From Paraescarpia echinospica (lineage: Eukaryota > Annelida > Polychaeta > Sabellida > Siboglinidae): a stretch of 64,000 nt of DNA. Of the stretch, positions 1-54,744 are shown one piece after another; within the stretch, counting starts at the first letter, position 1; every line of letters begins with the position of its first letter. The stretch is taken from NCBI GenBank assembly GCA_020002185.1, contig CM034533.1:70698557-70762556 (forward strand). The letters run 5' to 3'. The notes beneath the pieces are model-generated. The model made no database searches and was not told the DNA's origin. It saw only the letters and a program-made list of their open reading frames with translations. Made by a program: the position numbers and the translations under genes.

Positions 1-159
1 GTTAGAACGTTCTTGGTAAGAATGAAACCGTGCAGACTACCAAAGCGAACACAGACGGAAAAAATATAAATGTCAGAGGAAAAGGGGAGACGACAGCTAA
101 AGTGGAGGAGGATTGTATGAAGAGGCCCGGCTTTTGATAACGTCTGAGAAAGACAAAAT
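1..159. other. Unique flank left of the minisatellite
   Basis: Non-repetitive purine-rich sequence before the 26-bp array. I see no coding frame, RNA gene or recognisable element in it. Confidence 0.6.
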
Positions 160-3100
160 GTGAGGGGAAGCTGCGAGTGGTGTAGGGCAGTGAAAGCTGC
201 TAGTGGTGTAGTTTAGTGGGAGCTGCTAGTGGTGTAGTGCAGTGAAAGCTGCGAGTGGTGTAGTGCAGTGGGAGCTGCTAGTGATGTAGTGTAGTGGGAG
301 CTGCTAGTGGTGTAGTGTAGTGGGAGCTGCTAGTGATGTAGTGTAGTGGGAGCTGCTAGTGGTGTAGTGTAGTGGGAGCTGCTAGTGGTGTAGTGCAGTG
401 GGAGCTGCTAGTGGTGTAGTGCTGTGGGAGCTGCTAGTGGTGTAGTGTTGTGGGAGCTGCTAGTGGTGTAGTGCAGTGGAAGCTGCTAGTGGTGTAGTGC
501 AGTGGGAGCTGCTAGTGATGTAGTGTAGTGGGAGCTGCTAGTGGTGTAGTGCAGTGGGAGCTGCTAGTGGTGTAGTGCAGTGGAAGCTGCTAGTGGTGTA
601 GTGCAGTGAAAGCTGCGAGCGGTGTAGTGCAGTGGAAGCTGCTAGTGATGTAGTGTAGTGGGAGCTGCTAGTGGTGTAGTGCAGTGAAAGCTGCTAGTGG
701 TGTAGTGTAGTGGAAGCTGCTAGTGATGTAGTGTAGTGGGAGCTGCTAGTGGTGTAGTGTAGTGGGAGCTGCTAGTGGTGTAGTGTAGTGGGAGCTGCTA
801 GTGGTGTAGTGCAGTGAAAGCTGCTTGTGGTGTAGGGTAGTGGGAGCTGCTAGTGATGTAGTGTAGTGGGAGCTGCTAGTGGTGTAGTGTAATGGGAGCT
901 GCTAGTGGTGTAGTGCAGTGGGAGCTGCTAGTGATGTAGTGTAGTGGGAGTTGCTAGTGATGTAGTGTAGTGGGAGCTGCTAGTGGTGTAGTGTAGTGGG
1001 AGCTGCTAGTGGTGTAGTGCAGTGGGAGCTGCTAGTGGTGTAGTGCAGTGGGAGCTGCTAGTGGTGTAGTGTAGTGGGAGCTGCTAGTGGTGTAGTGCCG
1101 TGGAAGCTGCTAGTGGTGTAGTGCAGTGGGAGCTGCTAGTGATGTAGTGTAGTGGGAGCTGCTAGTGGTGTAGTGCAGTGGGAGCTGCTAGTGGTGTAGT
1201 GCAGTGGGAGCTGCTAGTGGTGTAGTGCAGTGGAAGCTGCTAGTGGTGTAGTGCAGTGAAAGCTGCGAGCGGTGTAGTGCAGTGGAAGCTGCTAGTGATG
1301 TAGTGTAGTGGGAGCTGCTAGTGGTGTAGTGCAGTGAAAGCTGCTAGTGGTGTAGTGTAGTGGGAGCTGCTAGTGATGTAGTGTAGTGGGAGCTGCTAGT
1401 GGTGTAGTGTAGTGGGAGCTGCTAGTGGTGTAGTGCAGTGGGAGCTGCTAGTGGTGTAGTGCAGTGAAAGCTGCTTGTGGTGTAGGGTAGTGGGAGCTGC
1501 TAGTGATGTAGTGTAGTGGGAGCTGCTAGTGGTGTAGTGTAATGGGAGCTGCTAGTGGTGTAGTGCAGTGGGAGCTGCTAGTGACGTAGTGTAGTGGGAG
1601 TTGCTAGTGATGTAGTGTAGTGGGAGCTGCTAGTGGTGTAGTGTAGTGGGAGCTGCTAGTGGTGTAGTGCAGTGGGAGCTGCTAGTGATGTAGTGTAGTG
1701 GGAGCTGCTAGTGGTGTAGTGTAGTGGGAGCTGCTAGTGGTGTAGTGTAGTGGGAGCTGCTAGTGGTGTAGTGCAGTGGGAGCTGCTAGTGGTGTAGTGC
1801 AGTGAAAGCTGCGAGTGGTGTAGTGCAGTGGAAGCTGCTAGTGATGTAGTGTAGTGGGAGCTGCTAGTGGTGTAGTGTAGTGGGAGCTGCTAGTGGTGTA
1901 GTATAGTGGGAGCTGCTAGTGATGTAGTGTAGTGGGAGCTGCTAGTGGTGTAGTGTAGTGGGAGCTGCTAGTGGTGTAGTGCAGTGGAAGCTGCGAGTGG
2001 TGTAGGGCAGTGAAAGCTGCTAGTGGTGTAGTGTAGTGGGAGCTGCTAGTGATGTAGTGTAGTGGGAGCTGCTAGTGATGTAGTGTAGTGGGAGCTGCCA
2101 GTGGTGTAGTGTAGTGGGAGCTGCTAGTGGTGTAGTGTAGTGGGAGCTGCTAGTGGTGTAGTGCAGTGAAAGCTGCGAGTGGTGTAGTGCAGTGGAAGCT
2201 GCTAGTGATGTAGTGTAGTGGGAGCTGCTAGTGGTGTAGTGTAGTGGGAGCTGCTAGTGATGTAGTGTAGTGGGAGCTGCTAGTGGTGTAGTGTAGTGGG
2301 AGCTGCTAGTGGTGTAGTGTAGTGGGAGCTGCTAGTGGTGTAGTGTAGTGGGAGCTGCTAGTGGTGTAGTGCAGTGAAGCTGCGAGTGGTGTAGGGCAGT
2401 GAAAGCTGCTAGTGGTGTAGTGTAGTGGGAGCTGCTAGTGATGTAGTGTAGTGGGAGCTGCTAGTGATGTAGTGTAGTGGGAGCTGCTAGTGGTGTAGTG
2501 TAGTGGGAGCTGCTAGTGGTGTAGTGTAGTGGGAGCTGCTAGTGGTGTAGTGCAGTGAAAGCTGCGAGTGGTGTAGTGCAGTGGAAGCTGCTAGTGATGT
2601 AGTGTAGTGGGAGCTGCTAGTGGTGTAGTGCAGTGGAAGCTGCTAGTGGTGTAGTGCAGTGGAAGCTGCTAGTGGTGTAGGGCAATGGAAGCTGCTAGTG
2701 ATGTAGTGCAGTGGAAGCTGCTAGTGGTGTAGTGCAGTGGAAGCTGCTAGTGGTGTAGTGCAGTGGAAGCTGCTAGTGGTGTAGTGCAGTGGAAGCTGCT
2801 AGTGATGTAGTGCAGTGGAAGCTGCTAGTGGTGTAGTGCAGTGGAAGCTGCTAGTGGTGTAGTGCAGTGGAAGCTGCTAGTGATATAGTGCAGTGGAAGC
2901 TGGTAGTGGTGTAGTGGAGTGGAAGCTGCTAGTGATGTAGTGCAGCGGAAGCTGCTAGTGGTGTAGTGCAGTGGAAGCTGCTAGTGGTGTTGTGCAGTGG
3001 AAACTGCTAGTGATGTAGTGCAGTGGAAGCTGCTAGTAATGTAGTGCAGTGGAAGCTGCTAGTGGTGTAGTGCAGTGGAAGCTGCTAGTGGTGTAGTGCA

Positions 3101-4367
3101 GTGGGAGCTGCTAGTGGTGTAGTGCAGTGGAAGCTGCTAGTGGTGTAGTGCAGTGAAAGCTGCGAGCGGTGTAGTGCAGTGGAAGCTGCTAGTGATGTAG
3201 TGTAGCGGGAGCTGCTAGTGGTGTAGTGCAGTGAAAGCTGCTAGTGGTGTAGTGTAGTGGGAGCTGCTAGTGATGTAGTGTAGTGGGAGCTGCTAGTGGT
3301 GTAGTGTAATGGGAGCTGCTAGTGGTGTAGTGTAGTGGGAGCTGCTAGTGGTGTAGTGCAGTGAAAGCTGCTTGTGGTGTAGGGTAGTGGGAGCTGCTAG
3401 TGATGTAGTGTAGTGGGAGCTGCTAGTGGTGTAGTGTAATGGGAGCTGCTAGTGGTGTAGTGCAGTGGGAGCTGCTAGTGATGTAGTGTAGTGGGAGCTG
3501 CTAGTGGTGTAGTGTAGTGGGAGCTGCTAGTGGTGTTGTGCAGTGGGAGTTGCTAGTGATGTAGTGTAGTGGGAGCTGCTAGTGGTGTAGTGTAGTGGGA
3601 GCTGCTAGTGGTGTAGTGTAGTGGGAGCTGCTAGTGGTGTAGTGCAGTGGGAGCTGCTAGTGGTGTAGTGCAGTGAAAGCTGCGAGTGGTGTAGTGCAGT
3701 GGAAGGTGCTAGTGATGTAGTGTAGTGGGAGCTGCTAGTGGTGTAGTGTAGTGGGAGCTGCTAGTGGTGTAGTATAGTGGGAGCTGCTAGTGATGTAGTG
3801 TAGTGGGAGCTGCTAGTGGTGTAGTGTAGTGGGAGCTGCTAGTGGTGTAGTGCAGTGGAAGCTGCGAGTGGTGTAGGGCAGTGAAAGCTGCTAGTGGTGT
3901 AGTGTAGTGGGAGCTGCTAGTGATGTAGTGTAGTGGGAGCTGCTAGTGATGTAGTGCAGTGGGAGCTGCTAGTGGTGTAGTGCAGTGAAAGCTGCGAGTG
4001 GTGTAGTGCAGTGGAAGGTGCTAGTGATGTAGTGTAGTGGGAGCTGCTAGTGGTGTAGTGTAGTGGGAGCTGCTAGTGGTGTAGTATAGTGGGAGCTGCT
4101 AGTGATGTAGTGTAGTGGGAGCTGCTAGTGGTGTAGTGTAGTGGGAGCTGCTAGTGGTGTAGTGCAGTGGAAGCTGCGAGTGGTGTAGGGCAGTGAAATC
4201 TGCTAGTGGTGTAGTGTAGTGGGAGCTGCTAGTGATGTAGTGTAGTGGGAGCTGCTAGTGATGTAGTGTAGTGGGAGCTGCTAGTGGTGTAGTGTAGTGG
4301 GAGCTGCTAGTGGTGTAGTGTAGTGGGAGCTGCTAGTGGTGTAGTGTAGTGGGAGCTGCTAGTGGTG

Positions 4368-4445
4368 TGAATTAGAGGTGGAGGCTGCTGGTGATGTAGT
4401 GTGGTGGGGCTGCTGAGTGAGGGTGTAGTGTGAGTGGGGAGCTGC
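4368..4445. repeat. Disrupted units inside the 26-bp array (island 1)
   Basis: Here the unit phase is lost. Insertions such as GCTGCTGAGTGAGG and the string GTGGTGTGAATTAGAGGTGG replace the regular motif. This accounts for the 9-bp excess in the first higher-order spacing (1855 against 1846). It could be old mutated units or a local consensus error in the assembly. Confidence 0.7.
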
Positions 4446-5454
4446 TGAGTGATGTAGTGTAGTGGGAGCTGCTAGTGGTGTAGTGTAGTGGGAGCTGCTA
4501 GTGGTGTAGTGTAGTGGGAGCTGCTAGTGGTGTAGTGTAGTGGGAGCTGCTAGTGGTGTAGTGTAGTGGGAGCTGCTAGTGGTGTAGTGTAGTGGGAGCT
4601 GCTAGTGGTGTAATGTAGTGGGAGCTGCTAGTGATGTAGTTTAGTGGAAGCTGCTAGTGATGTAGTGTAGTGGGAGCTGCTAGTGGTGTAGTGTAGTGGG
4701 AGCTGCTAGTGGTGTAGTGCAGTGGAAGCTGCTAGTGATATAGTGCAGTGGAAGCTGGTAGTGGTGTAGTGGAGTGGAAGCTGCTAGTGATGTAGTGCAG
4801 CGGAAGCTGCTAGTGGTGTAGTGCAGTGGAAGCTGCTAGTGGTGTAGTGCAGTGGAAACTGCTAGTGATGTAGTGCAGTGGAAGCTGCTAGTAATGTAGT
4901 GCAGTGGAAGCTGCTAGTGGTGTAGTGCAGTGGAAGCTGCTAGTGGTGTAGTGCAGTGGAAGCTGCTAGTGATGTAGTGCAGTAGAAGCTGCTAGTGATG
5001 TAGTGCAGTGGAAGCTGCTAGTGACGTAGTGCAGTGGAAGCTGCTAGTGGTGTAGTGTAGTGGGAGCTGCTAGTGATGTAGTGTAGTGGGAGCTGCTAGT
5101 GGTGTAGTGTAGTGGGAGCTGCTAGTGGTGTAGTGTAGTGGGAGCTGCTAGTGGTGTAGTGCAGTGAAAGCTGCTTGTGGTGTAGGGTAGAGGGAGCTGC
5201 TAGTGATGTAGTGTAGTGGGAGCTACTAGTGGTGTAGTGTAATGGGAGCTGCTAGTGGTGTAGTGCAGTGGGAGCTGCTAGTGACGTAGTGTAGTGGGAG
5301 TTGCTAGTGATGTAGTGTAGTGGGAGCTGCTAGTGGTGTAGTGTAGTGGGAGCTGCTAGTGGTGTAGTGCAGTGGGAGCTGCTAGTGATGTAGTGTAGTG
5401 GGAGCTGCTAGTGGTGTAGTGTAGTGGGAGCTGCTAGTGGTGTAGTGTAGTGGG

Positions 5455-5640
5455 AGCTGCTGGTGGTTGTAGTGCGGTGGGGCTGCTGGTGGTGTAGTGC
5501 AGTGAAAGCTGCGAGTGGTGTAGTGCAGTGGGCTGCTGGTGATGTAGTGTGAGTAGGGCTGCTGACGGGTGTGAATGTAGGTGGGAGCACTGAGTGGTGT
5601 AGTATAGTGGGGGAGCTGCTGAGTGATGTGAGTGGGAGCT
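5455..5640. repeat. Disrupted units inside the 26-bp array (island 2)
   Basis: A second patch of irregular units with GGTGGTTGTAGTGCGG, GGGGCTGCTGG and GGGTGTGAATGTAGG motifs. It shares the 'gctgctgag' and 'gtgtgaat' distortions with island 1 and is flanked by regular 26-bp units. The short minus-strand frame across it is not a gene. Confidence 0.65.
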
Positions 5641-8600
5641 GCTAGTGGTGTAGTGTAGTGGGAGCTGCTAGTGGTGTAGTGCAGTGGAAGCTGCGAGTGG
5701 TGTAGGGCAGTGAAAGCTGCTAGTGGTGTAGTGTAGTGGGAGCTGCTAGTGATGTAGTGTAGTGGGAGCTGCTAGTGATGTAGTGTAGTGGGAGCTGCTA
5801 GTGGTGTAGTGTAGTGGGAGCTGCTAGTGGTGTAGTGTAGTGGGAGCTGCTAGTGGTGTAGTGCAGTGAAAGCTGCGAGTGGTGTAGTGCAGTGGAAGCT
5901 GCTAGTGATATAGTGTAGTGGGAGCTGCTAGTGGTGTAGTGCAGTGGAAGCTGCTAGTGATGTAGTGTAGTGGGAGCTGCTAGTGGTGTAGTGTAGTGGG
6001 AGCTGCTAGTGATGTAGTGTAGTGGGAGCTGCTAGTGGTGTAGTGTAGTGGGAGCTGCTAGTGGTGTAGTGTAGTGGGAGCTGCTAGTGATGTAGTGTAG
6101 TGGGAGCTGCTAGTGGTGTAGTGTAGTGGGAGCTGCTAGTGGTGTAATGTAGTGGGAGCTGCTAGTGATGTAGTGTAGTGGGAGCTGCTAGTGGTGTAGT
6201 GTAGTGGGAGCTGCTAGTGGTGTAGTGTAGTGGGAGCTGCTAGTGGTGTAGTGCAGTGAAAGCTGCGAGTGGTGTAGTGCAGTGGAAGCTGCTAGTGATG
6301 TAGTGTAGTGGGAGCTGCTAGTGGTGTAGTGCAGTGGAAGCTGCTAGTGGTGTAGTGCAGTGGAAGCTGCTAGTGGTGTAGGGCAGTGGAAGCTGCTAGT
6401 GATGTAGTGCAGTGGAAGCTGCTAGTGGTGTAGTGCAGTGGAAGCTGCTAGTGGTGTAGTGCAGTGGAAGCTGCTAGTGGTGTAGTGCAGTGGAAGCTGC
6501 TAGTGATGTAGTGCAGTGGAAGCTGCTAGTGGTGTAGTGCAGTGGAAGCTGCTAGTGGTGTAGTGCAGTGGAAGCTGCTAGTGATATAGTGCAGTGGAAG
6601 CTGGTAGTGGTATAGTGGAGTGGAAGCTGCTAGTGATGTAGTGCAGCGGAAGCTGCTAGTGGTGTAGTGCAGTGGAAGCTGCTAGTGGTGTTGTGCAGTG
6701 GAAACTGCTAGTGATGTAGTGCAGTGGAAGCTGCTAGTAATGTAGTGCAGTGGAAGCTGCTAGTGGTGTAGTGCAGTGGAAGCTGCTAGTGGTGTAGTGC
6801 AGTGGGAGCTGCTAGTGGTGTAGTGCAGTGGAAGCTGCTAGTGGTGTAGTGCAGTGAAAGCTGCGAGCGGTGTAGTGCAGTGGAAGCTGCTAGTGATGTA
6901 GTGTAGCGGGAGCTGCTAGTGGTGTAGTGCAGTGAAAGCTGCTAGTGGTGTAGTGTAGTGGGAGCTGCTAGTGATGTAGTGTAGTGGGAGCTGCTAGTGG
7001 TGTAGTGTAGTGGGAGCTGCTAGTGGTGTAGTGTAGTGGGAGCTGCTAGTGGTGTAGTGCAGTGAAAGCTGCTTGTGGTGTAGGGTAGTGGGAGCTGCTA
7101 GTGATGTAGTGTAGTGGGAGCTGCTAGTGGTGTAGTGTAATGGGAGCTGCTAGTGGTGTAGTGCAGTGGGAGCTGCTAGTGATGTAGTGTAGTGGGAGCT
7201 GCTAGTGGTGTAGTGTAGTGGGAGCTGCTAGTGGTGTTGTGCAGTGGGAGTTGCTAGTGATGTAGTGTAGTGGGAGCTGCTAGTGGTGTAGTGTAGTGGG
7301 AGCTGCTAGTGGTGTAGTGTATTGGGAGCTGCTAGTGGTGTAGTGCAGTGGGAGCTGCTAGTGGTGTAGTGCAGTGAAAGCTGCGAGTGGTGTAGTGCAG
7401 TGGAAGGTGCTAGTGATGTAGTGTAGTGGGAGCTGCTAGTGGTGTAGTGTAGTGGGAGCTGCTAGTGGTGTAGTATAGTGGGAGCTGCTAGTGATGTAGT
7501 GTAGTGGGAGCTGCTAGTGGTGTAGTGTAGTGGGAGCTGCTAGTGGTGTAGTGCAGTGGAAGCTGCGAGTGGTGTAGGGCAGTGAAAGCTGCTAGTGGTG
7601 TAGTGTAGTGGGAGCTGCTAGTGATGTAGTGTAGTGGGAGCTGCTAGTGATGTAGTGCAGTGGGAGCTGCTAGTGGTGTAGTGCAGTGAAAGCTGCGAGT
7701 GGTGTAGTGCAGTGGAAGGTGCTAGTGATGTAGTGTAGTGGGAGCTGCTAGTGGTGTAGTGTAGTGGGAGCTGCTAGTGGTGTAGTATAGTGGGAGCTGC
7801 TAGTGATGTAGTGTAGTGGGAGCTGCTAGTGGTGTAGTGTAGTGGGAGCTGCTAGTGGTGTAGTGCAGTGGAAGCTGCGAGTGGTGTAGGGCAGTGAAAT
7901 CTGCTAGTGGTGTAGTGTAGTGGGAGCTGCTAGTGATGTAGTGTAGTGGGAGCTGCTAGTGATGTAGTGTAGTGGGAGCTGCTAGTGGTGTAGTGTAGTG
8001 GGAGCTGCTAGTGGTGTAGTGTAGTGGGAGCTGCTAGTGGTGTAGTGTAGTGGGAGCTGCTAGTGGTGTAGTGCAGTGGAAGCTGCGAGTGGTGTAGGGC
8101 AGTGAAAGCTGCTAGTGGTGTAGTGTAGTGGGAGCTGCTAGTGATGTAGTGTAGTGGGAGCTGCTAGTGGTGTAGTGTAGTGGGAGCTGCTAGTGGTGTA
8201 GTGTAGTGGGAGCTGCTAGTGGTGTAGTGTAGTGGGAGCTGCTAGTGGTGTAGTGTAGTGGGAGCTGCTAGTGGTGTAGTGTAGTGGGAGCTGCTAGTGG
8301 TGTAATGTAGTGGGAGCTGCTAGTGATGTAGTTTAGTGGAAGCTGCTAGTGATGTAGTGTAGTGGGAGCTGCTAGTGGTGTAGTGTAGTGGGAGCTGCTA
8401 GTGGTGTAGTGCAGTGGAAGCTGCTAGTGATATAGTGCAGTGGAAGCTGGTAGTGGTGTAGTGGAGTGGAAGCTGCTAGTGATGTAGTGCAGCGGAAGCT
8501 GCTAGTGGTGTAGTGCAGTGGAAGCTGCTAGTGGTGTAGTGCAGTGGAAACTGCTAGTGATGTAGTGCAGTGGAAGCTGCTAGTAATGTAGTGCAGTGGA

Positions 8601-11600
8601 AGCTGCTAGTGGTGTAGTGCAGTGGAAGCTGCTAGTGGTGTAGTGCAGTGGAAGCTGCTAGTGATGTAGTGCAGTAGAAGCTGCTAGTGATGTAGTGCAG
8701 TGGAAGCTGCTAGTGACGTAGTGCAGTGGAAGCTGCTAGTGGTGTAGTGTAGTGGGAGCTGCTAGTGATGTAGTGTAGTGGGAGCTGCTAGTGGTGTAGT
8801 GTAGTGGGAGCTGCTAGTGGTGTAGTGTAGTGGGAGCTGCTAGTGGTGTAGTGCAGTGAAAGCTGCTTGTGGTGTAGGGTAGAGGGAGCTGCTAGTGATG
8901 TAGTGTAGTGGGAGCTACTAGTGGTGTAGTGTAATGGGAGCTGCTAGTGGTGTAGTGCAGTGGGAGCTGCTAGTGACGTAGTGTAGTGGGAGTTGCTAGT
9001 GATGTAGTGTAGTGGGAGCTGCTAGTGGTGTAGTGTAGTGGGAGCTGCTAGTGGTGTAGTGCAGTGGGAGCTGCTAGTGATGTAGTGTAGTGGGAGCTGC
9101 TAGTGGTGTAGTGTAGTGGGAGCTGCTAGTGGTGTAGTGTAGTGGGAGCTGCTAGTGGTGTAGTGCAGTGGGAGCTGCTAGTGGTGTAGTGCAGTGAAAG
9201 CTGCTTGTGGTGTAGGGTAGTGGGAGCTGCTAGTGATGTAGTGTAGTGGGAGCTGCTGGTGGTGTAGTGTAGTGGGAGCTGCTAGTGGTGTAGTGTAGTG
9301 GGAGCTGCTAGTGGTGTAGTGCAGTGGAAGCTGCGAGTGGTGTAGGGCAGTGAAAGCTGCTAGTGGTGTAGTGTAGTGGGAGCTGCTAGTGATGTAGTGT
9401 AGTGGGAGCTACTAGTGATGTAGTGTAGTGGGAGCTGCCAGTGGTGTAGTGTAGTGGGAGCTGCTAGTGGTGTAGTGTAGTGGGAGCTGCTAGTGGTGTA
9501 GTGCAGTGAAAGCTGCGAGTGGTGTAGTGCAGTGGAAGCTGCTAGTGATGTAGTGTAGTGGGAGCTGCTAGTGGTGTAGTGTAGTGGGAGCTGCTAGTGA
9601 TGTAGTGTAGTGGGAGCTGCTAGTGGTGTAGTGTAGTGGGAGCTGCTAGTGGTGTAGTGTAGTGGGAGCTGCTAGTGGTGTAGTGTAGTGGGAGCTGCTA
9701 GTGGTGTAGTGCAGTGGAAGCTGCGAGTGGTGTAGGGCAGTGAAAGCTGCTAGTGGTGTAGTGTAGTGGGAGCTGCTAGTGATGTAGTGTAGTGGGAGCT
9801 GCTAGTGATGTAGTGTAGTGGGAGCTGCTAGTGGTGTAGTGTAGTGGGAGCTGCTAGTGGTGTAGTGTAGTGGGAGCTGCTAGTGGTGTAGTGCAGTGAA
9901 AGCTGCGAGTGGTGTAGTGCAGTGGAAGCTGCTAGTGATGTAGTGTAGTGGGAGCTGCTAGTGGTGTAGTGCAGTGGAAGCTGCTAGTGGTGTAGTGCAG
10001 TGGAAGCTGCTAGTGGTGTAGGGCAATGGAAGCTGCTAGTGATGTAGTGCAGTGGAAGCTGCTAGTGGTGTAGTGCAGTGGAAGCTGCTAGTGGTGTAGT
10101 GCAGTGGAAGCTGCTAGTGGTGTAGTGCAGTGGAAGCTGCTAGTGATGTAGTGCAGTGGAAGCTGCTAGTGGTGTAGTGCAGTGGAAGCTGCTAGTGGTG
10201 TAGTGCAGTGGAAGCTGCTAGTGATATAGTGCAGTGGAAGCTGGTAGTGGTATAGTGGAGTGGAAGCTGCTAGTGATGTAGTGCAGCGGAAGCTGCTAGT
10301 GGTGTAGTGCAGTGGAAGCTGCTAGTGGTGTTGTGCAGTGGAAACTGCTAGTGATGTAGTGCAGTGGAAGCTGCTAGTAATGTAGTGCAGTGGAAGCTGC
10401 TAGTGGTGTAGTGCAGTGGAAGCTGCTAGTGGTGTAGTGCAGTGGGAGCTGCTAGTGGTGTAGTGCAGTGGAAGCTGCTAGTGGTGTAGTGCAGTGAAAG
10501 CTGCGAGCGGTGTAGTGCAGTGGAAGCTGCTAGTGATGTAGTGTAGCGGGAGCTGCTAGTGGTGTAGTGCAGTGAAAGCTGCTAGTGGTGTAGTGTAGTG
10601 GGAGCTGCTAGTGATGTAGTGTAGTGGGAGCTGCTAGTGGTGTAGTGTAATGGGAGCTGCTAGTGGTGTAGTGTAGTGGGAGCTGCTAGTGGTGTAGTGC
10701 AGTGAAAGCTGCTTGTGGTGTAGGGTAGTGGGAGCTGCTAGTGATGTAGTGTAGTGGGAGCTGCTAGTGGTGTAGTGTAATGGGAGCTGCTAGTGGTGTA
10801 GTGCAGTGGGAGCTGCTAGTGATGTAGTGTAGTGGGAGCTGCTAGTGGTGTAGTGTAGTGGGAGCTGCTAGTGGTGTTGTGCAGTGGGAGTTGCTAGTGA
10901 TGTAGTGTAGTGGGAGCTGCTAGTGGTGTAGTGTAGTGGGAGCTGCTAGTGGTGTAGTGTATTGGGAGCTGCTAGTGGTGTAGTGCAGTGGGAGCTGCTA
11001 GTGGTGTAGTGCAGTGAAAGCTGCGAGTGGTGTAGTGCAGTGGAAGGTGCTAGTGATGTAGTGTAGTGGGAGCTGCTAGTGGTGTAGTGTAGTGGGAGCT
11101 GCTAGTGGTGTAGTATAGTGGGAGCTGCTAGTGATGTAGTGTAGTGGGAGCTGCTAGTGGTGTAGTGTAGTGGGAGCTGCTAGTGGTGTAGTGCAGTGGA
11201 AGCTGCGAGTGGTGTAGGGCAGTGAAAGCTGCTAGTGGTGTAGTGTAGTGGGAGCTGCTAGTGATGTAGTGTAGTGGGAGCTACTAGTGATGTAGTGTAG
11301 TGGGAGCTGCTAGTGGTGTAGTGTAGTGGGAGCTGCTAGTGGTGTAGTGTAGTGGGAGCTGCTAGTGGTGTAGTGCAGTGAAAGCTGCGAGTGGTGTAGT
11401 GCAGTGGAAGCTGCTAGTGATGTAGTGTAGTGGGAGCTGCTAGTGGTGTAGTGTAGTGGGAGCTGCTAGTGGTGTAGTGTAGTGGGAGCTGCTAGTGGTG
11501 TAGTGTAGTGGGAGCTGCTAGTGGTGTAGTGCAGTGAAAGCTGCGAGTGGTGTAGTGCAGTGGAAGCTGCTAGTGATATAGTGTAGTGGGAGCTGCTAGT

Positions 11601-12500
11601 GGTGTAGTGTAGTGGGAGCTGCTAGTGATGTAGTGTAGTGGGAGCTGCTAGTGGTGTAGTGTAGTGGGAGCTGCTAGTGGTGTAGTGTAGTGGGAGCTGC
11701 TAGTGGTGTAGTGTAGTGGGAGCTGCTAGTGGTGTAGTGCAGTGAAAGCTGCGAGTGGTGTAGTGCAGTGGAAGCTGCTAGTGATGTAGTGTAGTGGGAG
11801 CTGCTAGTGGTGTAGTGCAGTGGAAGCTGCTAGTGGTGTAGTGCAGTGGAAGCTGCTAGTGGTGTAGGGCAATGGAAGCTGCTAGTGATGTAGTGCAGTG
11901 GAAGCTGCTAGTGGTGTAGTGCAGTGGAAGCTGCTAGTGGTGTAGTGCAGTGGAAGCTGCTAGTGATGTAGTGCAGTGGAAGCTGCTAGTGATGTAGTGC
12001 AGTGGAAGCTGCTAGTGGTGTAGTGCAGTGGAAGCTGCTAGTGGTGTAGTGCAGTGGAAGCTGCTAGTGATATAGTGCAGTGGAAGCTGGTAGTGGTGTA
12101 GTGGAGTGGAAGCTGCTAGTGATGTAGTGCAGCGGAAGCTGCTAGTGGTGTAGTGCAGTGGAAGCTGCTAGTGGTGTAGTGCAGTGGAAACTGCTAGTGA
12201 TGTAGTGCAGTGGAAGCTGCTAGTAATGTAGTGCAGTGGAAGCTGCTAGTGGTGTAGTGCAGTGGAAGCTGCTAGTGGTGTAGTGCAGTGGAAGCTGCTA
12301 GTGATGTAGTGCAGTAGAAGCTGCTAGTGATGTAGTGCAGTGGAAGCTGCTAGTGACGTAGTGCAGTGGAAGCTGCTAGTGATGTAGTGCAGTGGAAGCT
12401 GCTAGTGATGTAGTGCAGTGGAAGCTGCTATTGATGTAGTGCAGTGGAAGCTGCTAGTGGTGTAGTGCAGTGGAAGCTGCGAGTGGTGTAGTGCAGTGGA

Positions 12501-54366
<41,866 letters not shown>

Positions 54367-54428
54367 TTATAACATCTAGTTTCCAGAACCCGACAGTGTT
54401 TATATGCACAAATCATAGGATAATAAGA

Positions 54429-54594
<166 letters not shown>

Positions 54595-54744
54595 AACAAA
54601 CATACAGCTGTATATGCTATAAGAATGACGTAACTAATCTGCAACATAGCCTTGCAAGTATTCGTCTAGTCACGAAACGTTTGGAGCAATTATCAAGTAT
54701 CAAATTTGACCACATGGCGTGGAACTAATTAAATATTGTTTGAT

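Larger units (their letters stand above)
160..12500. repeat. 26-bp minisatellite, about 475 units, with higher-order structure
   Basis: The unit is AGCTGCTAGTG[G/A]TGTAGTG followed by [C/T]AGTGG[G/A], 26 bp in all. Unit variants differ mainly at three sites. Rare variants (GCTGCGAGCGG, GCTGCTTGTGG, CTGGTAGTGG) mark larger duplicated blocks. The CTGGTAGTGG marker lies at 2900, 4755, 6601, 8447, 10241 and 12087, spacings of 1855, 1846, 1846, 1794 and 1846 bp; 1846 is 71 units. Flanking variants alternate, giving a super-period near 3.69 kb. Near the left end, GCTGCGAGCGG (615, 1265) and CTGCTTGTGG (821, 1471) both recur after 650 bp, or 25 units. The plus strand is G-rich and very poor in C. 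The array ends 0.7 kb before the start codon of the ligase gene. It carries no coding frame. Confidence 0.97.

Noticed and set aside
160..12500. Telomere-like or G-quadruplex array
   Set aside because: The unit has only one GGG run and no TTAGGG-type motif, so G4 formation by a single strand is not well supported. It is a minisatellite.
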